The notes: generated by a model not told the origin, from the sequence alone. A DNA stretch of 50,098 bases from Alphaproteobacteria bacterium (GCA_030426685.1 JAUHYC010000028.1:1-50098); one strand, 5' to 3'. Shown: positions 16,497-26,105, counted from the first letter of the stretch. Made by a program: numbers and translations.

Positions 16497-17602
16497 CGGC
16501 CCAGACTTGCTTGCTGTATTATTGCTGCCTTTACGACCCTCGCGGCAAGGCGCGTGCGTTCCAGGGGCAGAAGAACCTGTCTGCCCATGTGCTTGCGGTG
16601 CTGGAAAAGACTTACCCGACGACGATGCGTGTGCTGGATCGTGACAGCTCTGCGGTGGTGCCAAAGGTCTTTGACCTGCTCAAGACGGCGCGGCGTATAG
16701 AGGCCTACCGTGCGCGCGCCACGACGCCCAACAGCGCGCTTCAGGGGGTCACGGTCGTTGATATGGTGCTTTCTTTTGCCGATCTTCCGTCGGAACGGTT
16801 CCTCGATAACATCGTCCTAATTGGTCACGACAGCTATGCGCTACGGGCTTGGCGTGAGTGGCGCCAAACCCCTTTGGGTCGTGGATGGCTGCGACGTGGT
16901 CTGGCCTGGTGGGCCTGGCACCGGCTGGAACGTCACCTAGCCCGGATCTGTGCGCATAGGATATATGTCTCTCCGGTGGATCAGCGAGTGGCCGGCCCCC
17001 TCGAGACGTCAAGCGTTATTTCGATCCCGCTTGGATCTGATATCCATGCTGCGAAGTGCTCCACTCTGGCGCGCCCGAAACAGCATCCGCCCCGCACCAT
17101 TTTGATACCGGTTCCGGTGTTGAACGCAGCGCAGAACGCCTTCGAGGCGCGCGCCCTTGTGCGGATCTTAGAAGTGCTTCCCCAGGGCGCCGTCCTAACG
17201 CTGTGGGGGGCAGCCGCTTCGCATCACGCCAAGGCGTTCGGCACGCGCCCAAATCTGCGCTTCGTCGACTGGGTCGAGGATTACACCGCGTTTCTAAGCG
17301 GTTTTGATCTTTTGCTGTACCCGCGTGCTGTTGGCAGCGGGTTCCACACCAAATTGGCTGAGGCGCAGGCGTTGGGTGTGCCATGCCTTACGGTAGATTG
17401 GGTCGCTGCTGCGCTGCAAACGGCGGGCTACACGGGCCTATCGACATATCGGGGCGGAGCATTCATCGCGGCATTGAGCAAGGTTTTAGCCGATGGGGCG
17501 CCACATCCCGGTGCTGTTCCACGCACGGCGGACCCCGATGTTGCGCTTCGGCCCTTGCTAGACGCAATCGTGGGACTTGGCGCCCCCAAGGAGAGGCAGT
17601 GA
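16493..17602 (+). CDS. GT-B glycosyltransferase (family 4-like), divergent
   Basis: The 369-residue protein (GTG start overlapping the previous stop as GTGA; ATG 16481 in frame is an alternative) has a weakly conserved GT-B C-terminal half. It shows ILIPVPVLNAAQNAFEARAL, GAVLTLWGAAASHHAKAFGT, NLRFVDWVEDYTAFLSGFDL, LLYPRAVGSGFHTKLAEAQA and LGVPCLTVD. The usual E-x7-E pair is not clear. It is likely a sugar transferase for the same repeat unit as its neighbours; donor and acceptor cannot be told. Confidence 0.75.
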   Translation: MTAQTCLLYYCCLYDPRGKARAFQGQKNLSAHVLAVLEKTYPTTMRVLDRDSSAVVPKVFDLLKTARRIEAYRARATTPNSALQGVTVVDMVLSFADLPSERFLDNIVLIGHDSYALRAWREWRQTPLGRGWLRRGLAWWAWHRLERHLARICAHRIYVSPVDQRVAGPLETSSVISIPLGSDIHAAKCSTLARPKQHPPRTILIPVPVLNAAQNAFEARALVRILEVLPQGAVLTLWGAAASHHAKAFGTRPNLRFVDWVEDYTAFLSGFDLLLYPRAVGSGFHTKLAEAQALGVPCLTVDWVAAALQTAGYTGLSTYRGGAFIAALSKVLADGAPHPGAVPRTADPDVALRPLLDAIVGLGAPKERQ

Positions 17603-17604
17603 TT

Positions 17605-18825
17605 ATGTTTCAAGAGAACCTTACTCCATCTTCATCGCGGGCTACCTCTTTGGCCGTCGTGTCGGGCAGCGTCTCGCGGCTTGCTGGTGGCCTCTTCCAA
17701 TCGGTGCGCCATTCTGCACGCGCGTTGCATGCGCTTGGGCTGGATGTGCAGGTCTATGGGTTAGAGGATGCCCATAGCGCAGTGGATCGCGGTGAATGGC
17801 AGCCCCTGGCCCCCCAAAGCTTGGCACGCGCGCAGCCCAAAGCTCTTGGTTTTGCGGCTGGGCTAGAGACCTGCTTGGACCAACAAAAGCCCGATCTGGT
17901 GCACCAGCATGGGATCTGGATGGGCTTTTCACACACCGTGCATCGCTGGGCCAGGCGCCATGATCGCCCTGTTGTGATCTCTCCGCGAGGGATGCTTGAC
18001 CCATGGGCGCTACGTAACGCGTGGATCAAGAAGGCGGTCGCGGGGCTACTTTACGAACGGCGCAATCTTAGGGACGCGGCCGTCTTACATGCCTTGAACG
18101 CTACAGAGGCACGGGCTTTGCGCTCCTTCGGAATAACGCAGCCCATCGCGGTCATTCCCAACGGGGTCACCCTACCGGACTCGGATGCGCGGCCTGGGCC
18201 TCCTCGGTTACTGCCTCAGGACGGCCGACGCATGTTGCTTTATCTTGGGCGGCTGCATCCTAAGAAGCGCGCGGCAGAGCTGATGAAGGCCTGGGCGATC
18301 CTCTGCGACCAAAACGATCCCGCGGTTAGAGATTGGCGCCTTGTCGTGGCTGGATGGGGAGATGCGGCCTATGTGAAGACGCTACGGCAGATACATACGA
18401 AGGCGGGGCTTGGCAATCGGCTGATTTTAAGCGGCGCCGTATATGGGGCCGATAAGGCCTCTATGTTGGCGCACGCCTCCGGCTTTGTTTTGCCGTCACT
18501 CTCCGAGGGGTTGCCGATGGCCGTGTTAGAGGCCTGGGCCTTTCAGTGCCCAGCCTTTCTCTCGGCCGCTTGTAATCTGCCCGAAGGAGTTCAGGCGGGC
18601 GCCGCGGTTCAGATTGCAACCGATACGGACGGACTTGTTCGGGACCTGAGGGTCGCTTTGCAACGCCCTGATCTTGAGAAGATGGGGGCGCAGGGCTACG
18701 CGCTGGTGCAGAATCGGTTCTGCTGGAAAAAAATCGCCGCGGATCTCAACGCAGTGTACGCTTGGCGCCTGCGTGGGGGCCCAGCGCCCCCATCCATTCA
18801 AGGTGAGACGCATGGCGCAACCTGA
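17605..18825 (+). CDS. GT-B glycosyltransferase family 4
   Basis: The 406-residue protein shows a glycine-rich acceptor loop AGGLFQSVRHSARALHAL and HQHGIWMGFSHTVHRWARRH, followed by PVVISPRGMLDPWAL, typical of EPS transferases. The C-terminal domain has VIPNGVTLPD, LLYLGRLHPKKRAAELMKAW, LVVAGWGDAAYVKTL, and PSLSEGLPMAVLEAWAFQCP with the E-x7-E catalytic pair. I chose ATG 17605, with AGGAGAGG about 9 bases upstream; GTG 17599 overlapping the previous stop is possible. It is well conserved and surely a functional glycosyltransferase. Confidence 0.88.
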   Translation: MFQENLTPSSSRATSLAVVSGSVSRLAGGLFQSVRHSARALHALGLDVQVYGLEDAHSAVDRGEWQPLAPQSLARAQPKALGFAAGLETCLDQQKPDLVHQHGIWMGFSHTVHRWARRHDRPVVISPRGMLDPWALRNAWIKKAVAGLLYERRNLRDAAVLHALNATEARALRSFGITQPIAVIPNGVTLPDSDARPGPPRLLPQDGRRMLLYLGRLHPKKRAAELMKAWAILCDQNDPAVRDWRLVVAGWGDAAYVKTLRQIHTKAGLGNRLILSGAVYGADKASMLAHASGFVLPSLSEGLPMAVLEAWAFQCPAFLSAACNLPEGVQAGAAVQIATDTDGLVRDLRVALQRPDLEKMGAQGYALVQNRFCWKKIAADLNAVYAWRLRGGPAPPSIQGETHGAT

Positions 18826-18872
18826 CGCGCTGGGTTCGAGACAGGCAATGGGCAATACAAGGTACGCATCAC

Positions 18873-19421
18873 GTGGCAGAGCCTTGCTGGGTTAACCAAA
18901 ATCGTGCCGTCCCCAAATGGACCCTCAAGGAAAAGCTTGGGCGTGTCATGTGGGCGGTCGCGTCGCCGCTCTTTCGCCTAAGCCCACGGCCGATATGGGG
19001 TTGGCGGCGCGTGATGCTGCGGGCCTTCGGCGCGACGGTGGGGCGGGACGTGCATGTCTATCCCACCGTGCGCATTACTATCCCTTGGAACCTCACGCTG
19101 AGCGACGGCTGCGCGGTTGGCGATCACGCAATTCTTTATGCGCTAGGGTCGATAACGCTGGGCCCGCGGGCAACTGTGTCGCAGTATGCCCACCTCTGCG
19201 CTGGCAGCCACGACTTGTCGCGCCCAGACCGCCCATTGACCAAGCTTCCCATCACCTTGCGTGAAGATGTCTGGATCGCAGCCGACGCCTTCGTGGGCCC
19301 TGGTGTGACAATCGGCGTTGGCGCCGTGGTGGGAGCCCGAGCAGTAGCGATGAAGGACGTTCCTGCCGGCCATGTTGTGGCCGGCAACCCTGCCCGCATC
19401 GTCAGAAAGGTGACCCCATGA
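18873..19421 (+). CDS. WcaF-like polysaccharide O-acetyltransferase
   Basis: The 182-residue protein begins with a GTG start. It has the WcaF-type N-terminal helix region (WAVASPLFRLSPRPIWGWRR, LLRAFGA-like MLRAFGATVGRDVHVYP), then left-handed beta-helix hexapeptides (CAVGDHAILYALGSITLGPR), AHLCAGSHDLSRPDRPL with the catalytic-type His, IAADAFVGPGVTIGVGAVVG and VVAGNPARIVRK. These enzymes acetylate sugars with acetyl-CoA, normally as trimers. It lies 47 bases after the GT gene and overlaps the next frame by ATGA. Likely role: acetylation of the cluster 1 polysaccharide. Confidence 0.85.
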   Translation: MAEPCWVNQNRAVPKWTLKEKLGRVMWAVASPLFRLSPRPIWGWRRVMLRAFGATVGRDVHVYPTVRITIPWNLTLSDGCAVGDHAILYALGSITLGPRATVSQYAHLCAGSHDLSRPDRPLTKLPITLREDVWIAADAFVGPGVTIGVGAVVGARAVAMKDVPAGHVVAGNPARIVRKVTP

Positions 19422-19657
19422 ACGAAAGCGTCAACATCGACGGATATGGTTGTGCCGACTCCGGGCTGAACTCCTCCCACAGCTATCTCCTGCCAGCCCT
19501 CCACAGGGAGCTGTCCCGCGTCACCTTAGGCGAAAAGCAGCTATTCGACCTAGGCTGCGGCAATGGCAGCATCGCCGCGGCCGTCTCAAAGGACGGCTGG
19601 GACGTCACCGGTGTCGCCGTGTCCATCGAGGGCATCGCGCAAGCGCAACGCGCCTAA
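19418..19657 (+). pseudogene. SAM-dependent methyltransferase, truncated after motif I
   Basis: The 79-residue reading starts MNESVNIDGYGCADSGLNSS, continues SYLLPALHRELSRV, and contains motif I LFDLGCGNGSIAAAVSKDGW and DVTGVAVSIEGIAQAQ. It then stops abruptly at RA-TAA. Intact relatives run past 200 residues. The next gene begins 5 bases later, so the rest of this gene was deleted and replaced. The acidic residue that should follow VTGV is changed to Ala (VTGVAVS). It marks the end of the uninterrupted cluster 1 operon. Confidence 0.75.
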
Positions 19658-19662
19658 CCGCC

Positions 19663-20613
19663 ATGACGCTCACCGCAGTGATCCTGACCCGCGACGAGGA
19701 ACGACACATCGCGCGCTGTCTCGAGGCCGTGATGCCGGTGGTCGATCATGTGCTGGTCGTCGACAGTGGCTCCACGGACCGCACGGTCAGACTCGCGCGA
19801 GACATGGGCGCTGAGGTGCGGGAGAATCCCTGGGTCAACTACGCCACGCAGTTGAACTGGGGCATAGACCGCGTACCCGCTGGCACCGAGTGGATCCTTC
19901 GACTAGACGCCGACGAGGTGGTCACGCCCGGCCTCGCGACCGAGATCGCGGCGAAGCTGCCCGGCATCCCAGCAGATATCGATGGGGTCTACGTGTCGCG
20001 GCGCATGACCTTTATGGGCCGACCGATCCGGTGGGGCGGGATCTTCCCGGTTCGAGTGCTGCGGCTGTTCCGAGCCGGCTGCGGCCGGTGCGAGAACCGC
20101 TGGATGGACGAACACATCTTGGTCGACGGCGCCGTGGCCGAGTTCGCCGGCGAGATCGTCGACGACAACCGCAATTCGCTGACTTGGTGGACGCAGAAGC
20201 ACAACACCTATGCTAGCCGCGAGGTGGTGGACCTGCTGAACCTTGAGCACGGCTTCATGGCGCACGAGACTGTGGCAAACTTGCACGGCAGGCAGCAGGC
20301 CGGCGTGAAGCGCTGGCTAAAGGAACGCGTCTATGCGCGCCTGCCAGGCGGGTTTCGGGCCTTAGCGTATTTCGTCTACCGGTATGTGATCCGTTTGGGG
20401 TTTCTCGACGGCAAGGAAGGCACGGCGTTCCACGTGCTGCAGGGTTTCTGGTATCGCTACCTTGTCGATGCCAAGCTGCACGAAGTGCGGCTTTACATGC
20501 ATCGCAACAATGTCGATGCGGTCCGTGCAATCCGCGACGTCCTCGGGATCGATGTCGTAGGTTCAACCAAAAGCAAGGTACAAAGCGATCACAAAGAGAC
20601 GCGGGATCGCTGA
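19663..20613 (+). CDS. GT2 glycosyltransferase (KdtX/WaaE-like)
   Basis: The 316-residue GT-A enzyme starts MTLTAVILTRDEERHIARCL. It contains VVDSGSTDRTVRLARDMGAE, the DxD metal site in WILRLDADEVVTPGL, RMTFMGRPIRWGGIFPVRVL and RWMDEHILVDG, the conserved segment of WaaE-like transferases. It would add a sugar to a lipid-linked or core acceptor by inversion. Its sequence is strongly G+C rich and C-ending in codons compared with the asnB-GT block, hinting at a separate origin. It sits between the cut methyltransferase and a recombinase remnant. Confidence 0.88.
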   Translation: MTLTAVILTRDEERHIARCLEAVMPVVDHVLVVDSGSTDRTVRLARDMGAEVRENPWVNYATQLNWGIDRVPAGTEWILRLDADEVVTPGLATEIAAKLPGIPADIDGVYVSRRMTFMGRPIRWGGIFPVRVLRLFRAGCGRCENRWMDEHILVDGAVAEFAGEIVDDNRNSLTWWTQKHNTYASREVVDLLNLEHGFMAHETVANLHGRQQAGVKRWLKERVYARLPGGFRALAYFVYRYVIRLGFLDGKEGTAFHVLQGFWYRYLVDAKLHEVRLYMHRNNVDAVRAIRDVLGIDVVGSTKSKVQSDHKETRDR

Positions 20614-20616
20614 TCA

Positions 20617-20925
20617 TCACTCCCAGACATTGTGCTCCGCATGGGCGAGATAGCGGGAGAGTACATTAATCGAACTCCAGCCGCCCGCGCGCATGATGGC
20701 GGCGGTGTCGAAGCCCCGGCGCAAGAGATCCTGAGCCACTCCAACGCGCATCGAGTGCCCGGAAAACTCCCGCGCGTCACACGGGTCAAGACCGGCCCGC
20801 CCGGCGCCTTCCCTGACCAACCACTTCACAGTGTCGGGCGAGAGTGCGCGATCGATCGGCTGTCCCCAGACTCGACGCGAGATATACCCGTGACTTGTAT
20901 CTGTCAGTCTGGCATTTCTTCCCAT
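20617..20925 (-). pseudogene. Tyrosine recombinase (phage-type integrase), C-terminal fragment
   Basis: About 100 residues read as the catalytic end of a tyrosine recombinase: GRNARLTDTSHGYISRRVWG, then SGHSMRVGVAQDLLRRGFDT with the second Arg motif, MRAGGWSSINVLSRYLAHAE with the Trp/His position and the nucleophile Tyr, ending HNVWE. The N-terminal core-binding domain and the first catalytic Arg are missing. Further upstream the open frame is only the antisense of a glycosyltransferase. It is a leftover of an integrated element at the joint between two polysaccharide modules. Confidence 0.75.
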
Positions 20926-20958
20926 TAACCTTTGATATTTTGAGGCCACCCCGACCAG

Positions 20959-21708
20959 ATGAAAATTTCCATCGTAACGGCCGTTTACAATCGCGAAGCG
21001 ACAGTTGCGGACGCAATTCAGTCCGTTCAGCAGCAGACTTACCGGAACATTGATCACGTCATCCAGGACGGTGGCTCCACCGACAACACGCTCGAAATTA
21101 TCAAATCTCGCGAAGATGCGCGAACCGTACTGGTAAGTGAACCTGACCGCGGCATCTACGACGCCCTCAACCGTGGTATGGGACGTGCAACCGGCGATAT
21201 TGTGGGACTTATGCATTCTGACGATATCTTTGCGCACACCAATGTTGTGGCACAGGTTGCTCACGCTTTTGAGGATCCGGAAACTGATTGCGTCTACGGA
21301 GATCTGCAGTATGTGGCGGCGAATGACACAAACCACATTATTCGGCAATGGAAATCGGGTCCCTACAATCGCGAACTGCTGCGGCATGGATGGATGCCCC
21401 CGCACCCGACTTTCTATGTACGTCGGACCGTGCTCGAGCGTTTGGGAGATTACGACACCTCCTACCAGATCGCGGCGGATTATGATGCCATGCTGCGCTG
21501 GCTCTGGACCGGAAGCATCCGGGCCACATATATCCCTGATGTAATGGTGAAAATGCGCGTGGGCGGAGAGAGCAACCGCTCCCTGTGTCGCATTCTGAAA
21601 AAAAGCCAGGAAGACTACCGGGCTCTGCGAAGCAACCGCGTTGGCGGATTTAGAACGCTCGCCAAAAAAAACATCAGCAAAATCAGACAATTCAGATTTC
21701 ATAAGTGA
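20959..21708 (+). CDS. GT2 glycosyltransferase (WcaA-like)
   Basis: The 249-residue protein has a full GT-A domain: MKISIVTAVYNREATVADAI, HVIQDGGSTDNTLEIIKSRE, SEPDRGIYDALNRGMGRATG and LMHSDDIFAHTNVVAQ with the metal-binding DD. Later PHPTFYVRRTVLERLGDYDT and AADYDAMLRWLW are typical of small capsule transferases. It is less G+C rich than cluster 1 and shares that composition with gmd and fcl just downstream (8 bp to gmd), so the three form one unit. It may use GDP-mannose or GDP-fucose, by inference from the neighbours. Confidence 0.88.
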   Translation: MKISIVTAVYNREATVADAIQSVQQQTYRNIDHVIQDGGSTDNTLEIIKSREDARTVLVSEPDRGIYDALNRGMGRATGDIVGLMHSDDIFAHTNVVAQVAHAFEDPETDCVYGDLQYVAANDTNHIIRQWKSGPYNRELLRHGWMPPHPTFYVRRTVLERLGDYDTSYQIAADYDAMLRWLWTGSIRATYIPDVMVKMRVGGESNRSLCRILKKSQEDYRALRSNRVGGFRTLAKKNISKIRQFRFHK

Positions 21709-21716
21709 GACATTAA

Positions 21717-22838
21717 ATGGCTAAAACAGCTCTGATTACCGGTATCACTGGACAGGACGGCTCCTATCTAACCGAACTCCTGCTTGAAAAGGGCTATGAG
21801 GTACATGGAATAAAACGCCGTGCATCTTCGCTGAATACGCAGCGCATTGACCATGTCTATCAGGATCCGCACGACCCAAACCCCAAACTCAGACTCCATT
21901 ACGGTGATCTAAGCGACACGTCCAATCTGACCCGGATCATTCAGGAAGTTCAACCCGATGAGATCTATAACCTTGGGGCGCAGTCCCATGTGGCTGTCAG
22001 TTTTGAGGCGCCGGAATACACTGCCGACGTGGACGCCGTCGGCACGCTGAGATTGCTTGAGGCAATCCGGTTTTTGGGACTAGAGCAGAAAACACGGTTT
22101 TACCAGGCATCAACCTCGGAACTCTACGGTCTCGTCCAGGAAACCCCGCAAACAGAGACTACCCCGTTCCACCCACGCTCGCCCTACGCCGCTGCTAAAA
22201 TGTATGCCTATTGGATCACGGTGAACTACCGCGAAGCGTATGGAATTTATGCCTGCAACGGCATTCTTTTTAACCACGAAAGCCCCAGGCGTGGGGAGAC
22301 ATTCGTTACCCGCAAAATCACCCGTGGCCTGGCTCAGGTCGCACAGGGACTCGAGGCCTGTCTCCATATGGGTAATATCGACGCATTGCGTGACTGGGGG
22401 CATGCCAAAGACTACGTTCGGATGCAATGGATGATGCTGCAACAGAAAGTCGCCGAAGACTACGTTATCGCAACGGGCAAGCAATATTCAGTGCGTGAAT
22501 TCATAACATGGGCCGCAGCGGAGCTTGGCATAACCATACGTTTCGAGGGACATGGTGTGAGTGAACTGGGTATCATTGAGCAAATTGAAGGCGACGATGC
22601 TCCAGCCCTAGCCCCGGGAGACATTATCGTAAAAATCGACCCGCGCTATTTTCGGCCTGCAGAAGTCGAAACCCTATTGGGAGATCCCACCAAAGCCAAA
22701 GACAAATTAGGATGGGAGCCAAGGATCACTGCACAAAAAATGTGCGCAGAAATGGTGGCAGAAGACCTAAAAGCCGCAAAACGCTATGTCCTGCTTCGGA
22801 AACACGGCTTGGACCTTCCTGTATCGATTGAGACATGA
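21717..22838 (+). CDS. gmd: GDP-mannose 4,6-dehydratase
   Basis: The 373-residue short-chain dehydrogenase has the NAD(P) loop [20 protein letters not shown], then [40 protein letters not shown], the catalytic segment [20 protein letters not shown], and [20 protein letters not shown] with the YxxxK pair. [20 protein letters not shown] is diagnostic for Gmd. It makes GDP-4-keto-6-deoxymannose, the first step to GDP-L-fucose, and fcl follows 8 bases later. Length and motifs are complete. Confidence 0.97.
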   Translation: MAKTALITGITGQDGSYLTELLLEKGYEVHGIKRRASSLNTQRIDHVYQDPHDPNPKLRLHYGDLSDTSNLTRIIQEVQPDEIYNLGAQSHVAVSFEAPEYTADVDAVGTLRLLEAIRFLGLEQKTRFYQASTSELYGLVQETPQTETTPFHPRSPYAAAKMYAYWITVNYREAYGIYACNGILFNHESPRRGETFVTRKITRGLAQVAQGLEACLHMGNIDALRDWGHAKDYVRMQWMMLQQKVAEDYVIATGKQYSVREFITWAAAELGITIRFEGHGVSELGIIEQIEGDDAPALAPGDIIVKIDPRYFRPAEVETLLGDPTKAKDKLGWEPRITAQKMCAEMVAEDLKAAKRYVLLRKHGLDLPVSIET

Positions 22839-22846
22839 GGTAACCT

Positions 22847-23803
22847 ATGAAATATTTCGTTGCAGGCCATTGCGGCATGGTAGGTGGTGCAATTTCGCGA
22901 CAACTTCAGGCACGCGGAGCCAAGCTGGTGCAACGTACACGAACTGAGCTTGATCTGACCGATCAATCTGCCGTCCGAACGTTCATGCAATCCGAACGCC
23001 CGGATGTGGTCGTGCTTGCGGCGGCCAAGGTTGGTGGCATACATGCGAACAACACGTATCCGGCTGAATTTATATATGAAAATATGATCATTCAGGCAAA
23101 TGTCATTCACCAGGCTTTCGCGGCGGGTGTGGAGCGTCTTCTATTTCTGGGATCGTCCTGCATCTATCCCAAATTTGCAACTCAGCCGATGAGCGAGAGC
23201 GCCCTTCTGACCGGCCCTCTGGAACCAACCAACGAACCTTACGCGATAGCCAAGATTGCGGGGATCAAATTGTGCGAAAGCTACAACCGACAATATGGTA
23301 CCGACTATCGCAGCGTAATGCCGACCAATCTCTATGGACCCGGCGACAATTTTCATCCCGAAAACAGCCATGTGCTTCCTGCGCTCATTCGACGTTTTCA
23401 CGAAGCTGCGCAAAACGGTGTCGGTGAAGTAGTCATTTGGGGGACAGGAGAGCCGATGCGCGAATTTCTCCATGTTGATGACATGGCTGAAGCATCTCTT
23501 TTCGTCCTCGACCTAGACAAAAATTCGTACAATCGCGAAACAACGCCGATGCTTAGTCACGTTAACGTAGGCAGTGGAAAGGACATCACGATTCAAAAAC
23601 TTGCTGAGACCATCGCAGATGTCACAGGGTTTTCAGGCAAGCTGACGTTTGATCGCACAAGGCCGGATGGATCACCGCGCAAATTGATGGATGTTAATCG
23701 TTTGGCAAAAATGGGTTGGAAGTCGAAAATCGCTCTTAAAAATGGCATTCGTGAGACATATGAGTGGTACCTTTCCAAGCAAGCTTCAAATTTTGTCGGA
23801 TAA
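22847..23803 (+). CDS. fcl: GDP-L-fucose synthase
   Basis: The 318-residue epimerase/reductase has the loop [20 protein letters not shown] and [20 protein letters not shown]. It also has [20 protein letters not shown] with the catalytic Ser and Cys, [20 protein letters not shown] with YxxxK, and [20 protein letters not shown]. It converts the Gmd product to GDP-L-fucose with NADPH. The pair implies that L-fucose, or a derivative, is part of one of the polysaccharides. It is the last gene of this module; the next sequence is a decayed mobilisation region. Confidence 0.97.
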   Translation: MKYFVAGHCGMVGGAISRQLQARGAKLVQRTRTELDLTDQSAVRTFMQSERPDVVVLAAAKVGGIHANNTYPAEFIYENMIIQANVIHQAFAAGVERLLFLGSSCIYPKFATQPMSESALLTGPLEPTNEPYAIAKIAGIKLCESYNRQYGTDYRSVMPTNLYGPGDNFHPENSHVLPALIRRFHEAAQNGVGEVVIWGTGEPMREFLHVDDMAEASLFVLDLDKNSYNRETTPMLSHVNVGSGKDITIQKLAETIADVTGFSGKLTFDRTRPDGSPRKLMDVNRLAKMGWKSKIALKNGIRETYEWYLSKQASNFVG

Positions 23804-23862
23804 TGCGACCGCCGTTTAACCTGAAACATATCCGGCAGCCTCGAAGTATAATCTTCAGCTCA

Positions 23863-24624
23863 TTACAACTCGAGTACCGGCCCCCTTTTAATCCGCAGAC
23901 TCCGCTCCAGCTCCTGCTTTTCCTCTTGCCCGCGCTCTTCCCCTTTCTCCACCTCCACCCGCTCTCTTGGCTTCCTGAGCACATCATCGAGCCGCTCGCG
24001 GATTGACCGTTCCTCCTGAACCGCCTCGGCCTTCTCCAGACCGGACGCCTCCTGCTTGGCCTGCTCCCGTCCGAGAACCTCCCGCAACCGCTCCAGCCCC
24101 GGTTCCATCGCCTGCCCGTCTCGCTCAAGGCCCTTGCCCCGGTCCTTCGCTACTGCGGCCCTAAGCGCTGTCAGCCCGGCCGACACACGCCCCTGCCCGG
24201 ACTCCCGCTCCAGCTCCCAAGTCACCCGCGCCAGATTCAGCCGTTCCCGCATCTCCCTGAACAGCTCCCGCGCCTGACATGCGGCATGCACCGCCGCCCC
24301 ACGCTCAGTGACCGGCACATACTCCCGGTGCTCCCGTTCCGCTACTGCCTGCGCCCGGCGCTCAATGGAATTCACCGCCGGTCCCAGCTTAACCTCCGGG
24401 GCCCGGTCCAGCTCCTCCGCGGACAGCACGTCCCCGCGCTCCAGGGCCATCTCCCCCTGGACCTCCAGCGAGCGGTAATTGACCCGCTCCATCTCCCCGT
24501 CCCGCTCCAGTGCCCGGTTCTGCATCTCCGCCCAGACCCCGCGCATCACCTCGATCTCAACACCCCCGGTTTTCGCGGGTTCCAGCACACGCGTTTTGGC
24601 CGTAAACTGTGGCGGGACAGTCAT
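23863..24624 (-). pseudogene. MobA/MobL-type relaxase, C-terminal part only
   Basis: From MTVPPQFTAKTRVLEPAKTG, about 253 charged residues follow: VMRGVWAEMQNRALERDGEM, ERVNYRSLEVQGEMALERGD, KLGPAVNSIERRAQAVAERE, EYVPVTERGAAVHAACQARE, LFREMRERLNLARVTW. This is the region after the catalytic domain in MobQ-type relaxases, ending in Glu/Arg-rich coiled sequence. The N-terminal catalytic Tyr and HUH metal site are absent; upstream codons of the open frame (to 24771) are antisense to traG. Self-directed nicking is therefore not possible. Confidence 0.7.
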
Positions 24625-24648
24625 GGCACGGCGCGCTTTGCAGACATT

Positions 24649-24668
24649 TTTAGACAAATTTAGACAAA
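24649..24668. repeat. Tandem 10-mer (TTTAGACAAA) x2 between relaxase and traG
   Basis: Two exact head-to-tail copies of TTTAGACAAA lie between the divergent relaxase and traG remnants, where mobilisable plasmids usually keep oriT. They may be an oriT vestige or the scar of a rearrangement. Confidence 0.4.
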
Positions 24669-24675
24669 CGCGAGA

Positions 24676-26105
24676 TAGGGGCGCTGGAACAGGCGGGCGG
24701 TCTCCTGATCGGGCGCAATCCTGCAACCGGCCGGCTGCTGTCGTATGACGGACCAGCCCATCTGCTGACACTCGCCCCGACCCGGGCCGGCAAAGGCGTG
24801 GGCACCGTCATTCCCAACCTTTTGGCGGTGGACCGCTCCGTGCTGGGGATTGCCCCGAAGGGGGAGAACGCCCGGATCACCGGGACATGCCCCGGCGGCC
24901 TACAACCCGCTCGACCGTCTGAGCCCGGACTGTCCGGATCTCGGCGAGGATGCCGCCACGCTGGTGGATGCGCTGATGATGGATCCTCCGGGTCAGGTGC
25001 AGGAAGCCCACTGGAACGAGGAGGCCAAAGCCCTTCTTGCGGGATTGATCCTGTTCTGTGTCGCCCATGAGGAGGAGGATAGGCGCAGTCTTGCCTCCGT
25101 GCGGGAATACCTCACCCTGCCCCCAGACAGGTTCCGGGAGTTGCTCACGCTGATGCAGGAGAGCCATGCCGCCCGTGGGTTCATTGCCCGGGCGGCCAAC
25201 CGCTTCCTTGGCAAGTCCGAGCGCGAGGCGACGTCCGTCCTTTCTTCGGCCCAGCGGCATACGTACTTCCTTGACAGCCCGCGCATTGCCGTCTGCATGG
25301 CGCGCTCGGACTTCGCCTTCGCCGATCTGCGTGACCGGATTGCCTCGGTGTTTCTGGTTTTGCCGCCCCACAGGCTCGATGCCTACAGCCGCTGGCTGCG
25401 CCTGCTGGTCTCCCAGGCTCTGCAGGACATCGCCCGCGATGCCGAGGCAAGCACGCTTGCAGGTATTCCTGATGCGGCTCAGGGCCTCATGGGGTCACAC
25501 AATGGCTCTGAGGGGTTCCTGGAAGCCCGGAGCGCATCACAGGGCACCCTGAAGACCACAGCAGGCTCTCAGGACCTCACAGGCTTCCAAAGAGGCCCTG
25601 AGGCAGCCGTGACACAGGCCATGATGCCCCTGTGGCCCTCTGAGGCCTCTGACAGTCCCGCAGGGGCCTCAGAGGGCCAGCTCTGTTCCTGCTCGACGAG
25701 TTCGCCGCCCTTGACCGTCTGGAGCCCGTGGAGCGGGCCATGGGGCCGATGGCGAGCTACGACCTCCAGCTCTGGCTCATCTTGCAGGACATGAGCCAGT
25801 TCTGGGATCTCTACGGGGCCCGGGCATCCACCTTCGTGGCCAATGCCGGGGTACAGCAGGTTTTTGGCGTGAACGACTACGAGACGGCGCAATGGCTGAG
25901 CAAAAGCATGGGACGCGAGACCATCGGCTATCAGACCCAAAGCCACAAGCCGGGAGATGCGCCCACCACCGCCACCAGCATCACCGGCCGGGATTTCCTC
26001 ACCTCCGATGAGATCATGCGCATGGCGCCGGTCATCGCCCAGAAGCTGGGCTACTACGTTGATCCCGAATTCGCGGGGCTGGTTGCAGCCACCTCTGCCG
26101 CTTGA
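24676..26105 (+). pseudogene. traG: TraG/VirD4-type coupling protein, multiply broken
   Basis: The reading begins GALEQAGGLLIGRNPATGRL with Walker A in APTRAGKGVGTVIPNLLAVD and PKGENARITG. About 20 residues are then lost and the frame shifts at about 24890 to AAYNPLDRLSPDCPDLGEDA and VLPPHRLDAYSRWLRLLVSQ. A repeat-rich insert fills 25450-25680. Walker B LFLLDEFAALDRLEP and the end (NAGVQQVFGVNDYETAQWLS, SMGRETIGYQTQSHK) lie in a third frame. The N-terminal membrane part is missing. Coupling proteins bring relaxosomes to a type IV secretion channel; this copy cannot. Confidence 0.85.
25486..25678. repeat. Cluster of short G+C-rich CTGAGG/CCTCAG repeats inside traG
   Basis: At least six imperfect copies of a GGCYCTnAGG motif and its complement occur: GGCTCAGGGCCTCA (25486), GGCTCTGAGGGG (25504), GGCTCTCAGGACCTCA (25564), GAGGCCCTGAGGC (25592), GGCCCTCTGAGGCCTCTGA (25634) and GGGGCCTCAGAGGGCC (25664). 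Normal coupling proteins have only a short linker here. The insert also accounts for a frameshift. Confidence 0.6.

Noticed and set aside
20617..21702. 361-codon minus-strand frame as one integrase gene
   Set aside because: Only the last 100 or so residues match a tyrosine recombinase; the rest is antisense to the GT2 gene at 20959-21708.
23863..24771. Relaxase ORF taken from its first ATG at 24771
   Set aside because: Residues before MTVPPQF are antisense to the traG fragment and show no relaxase motifs.
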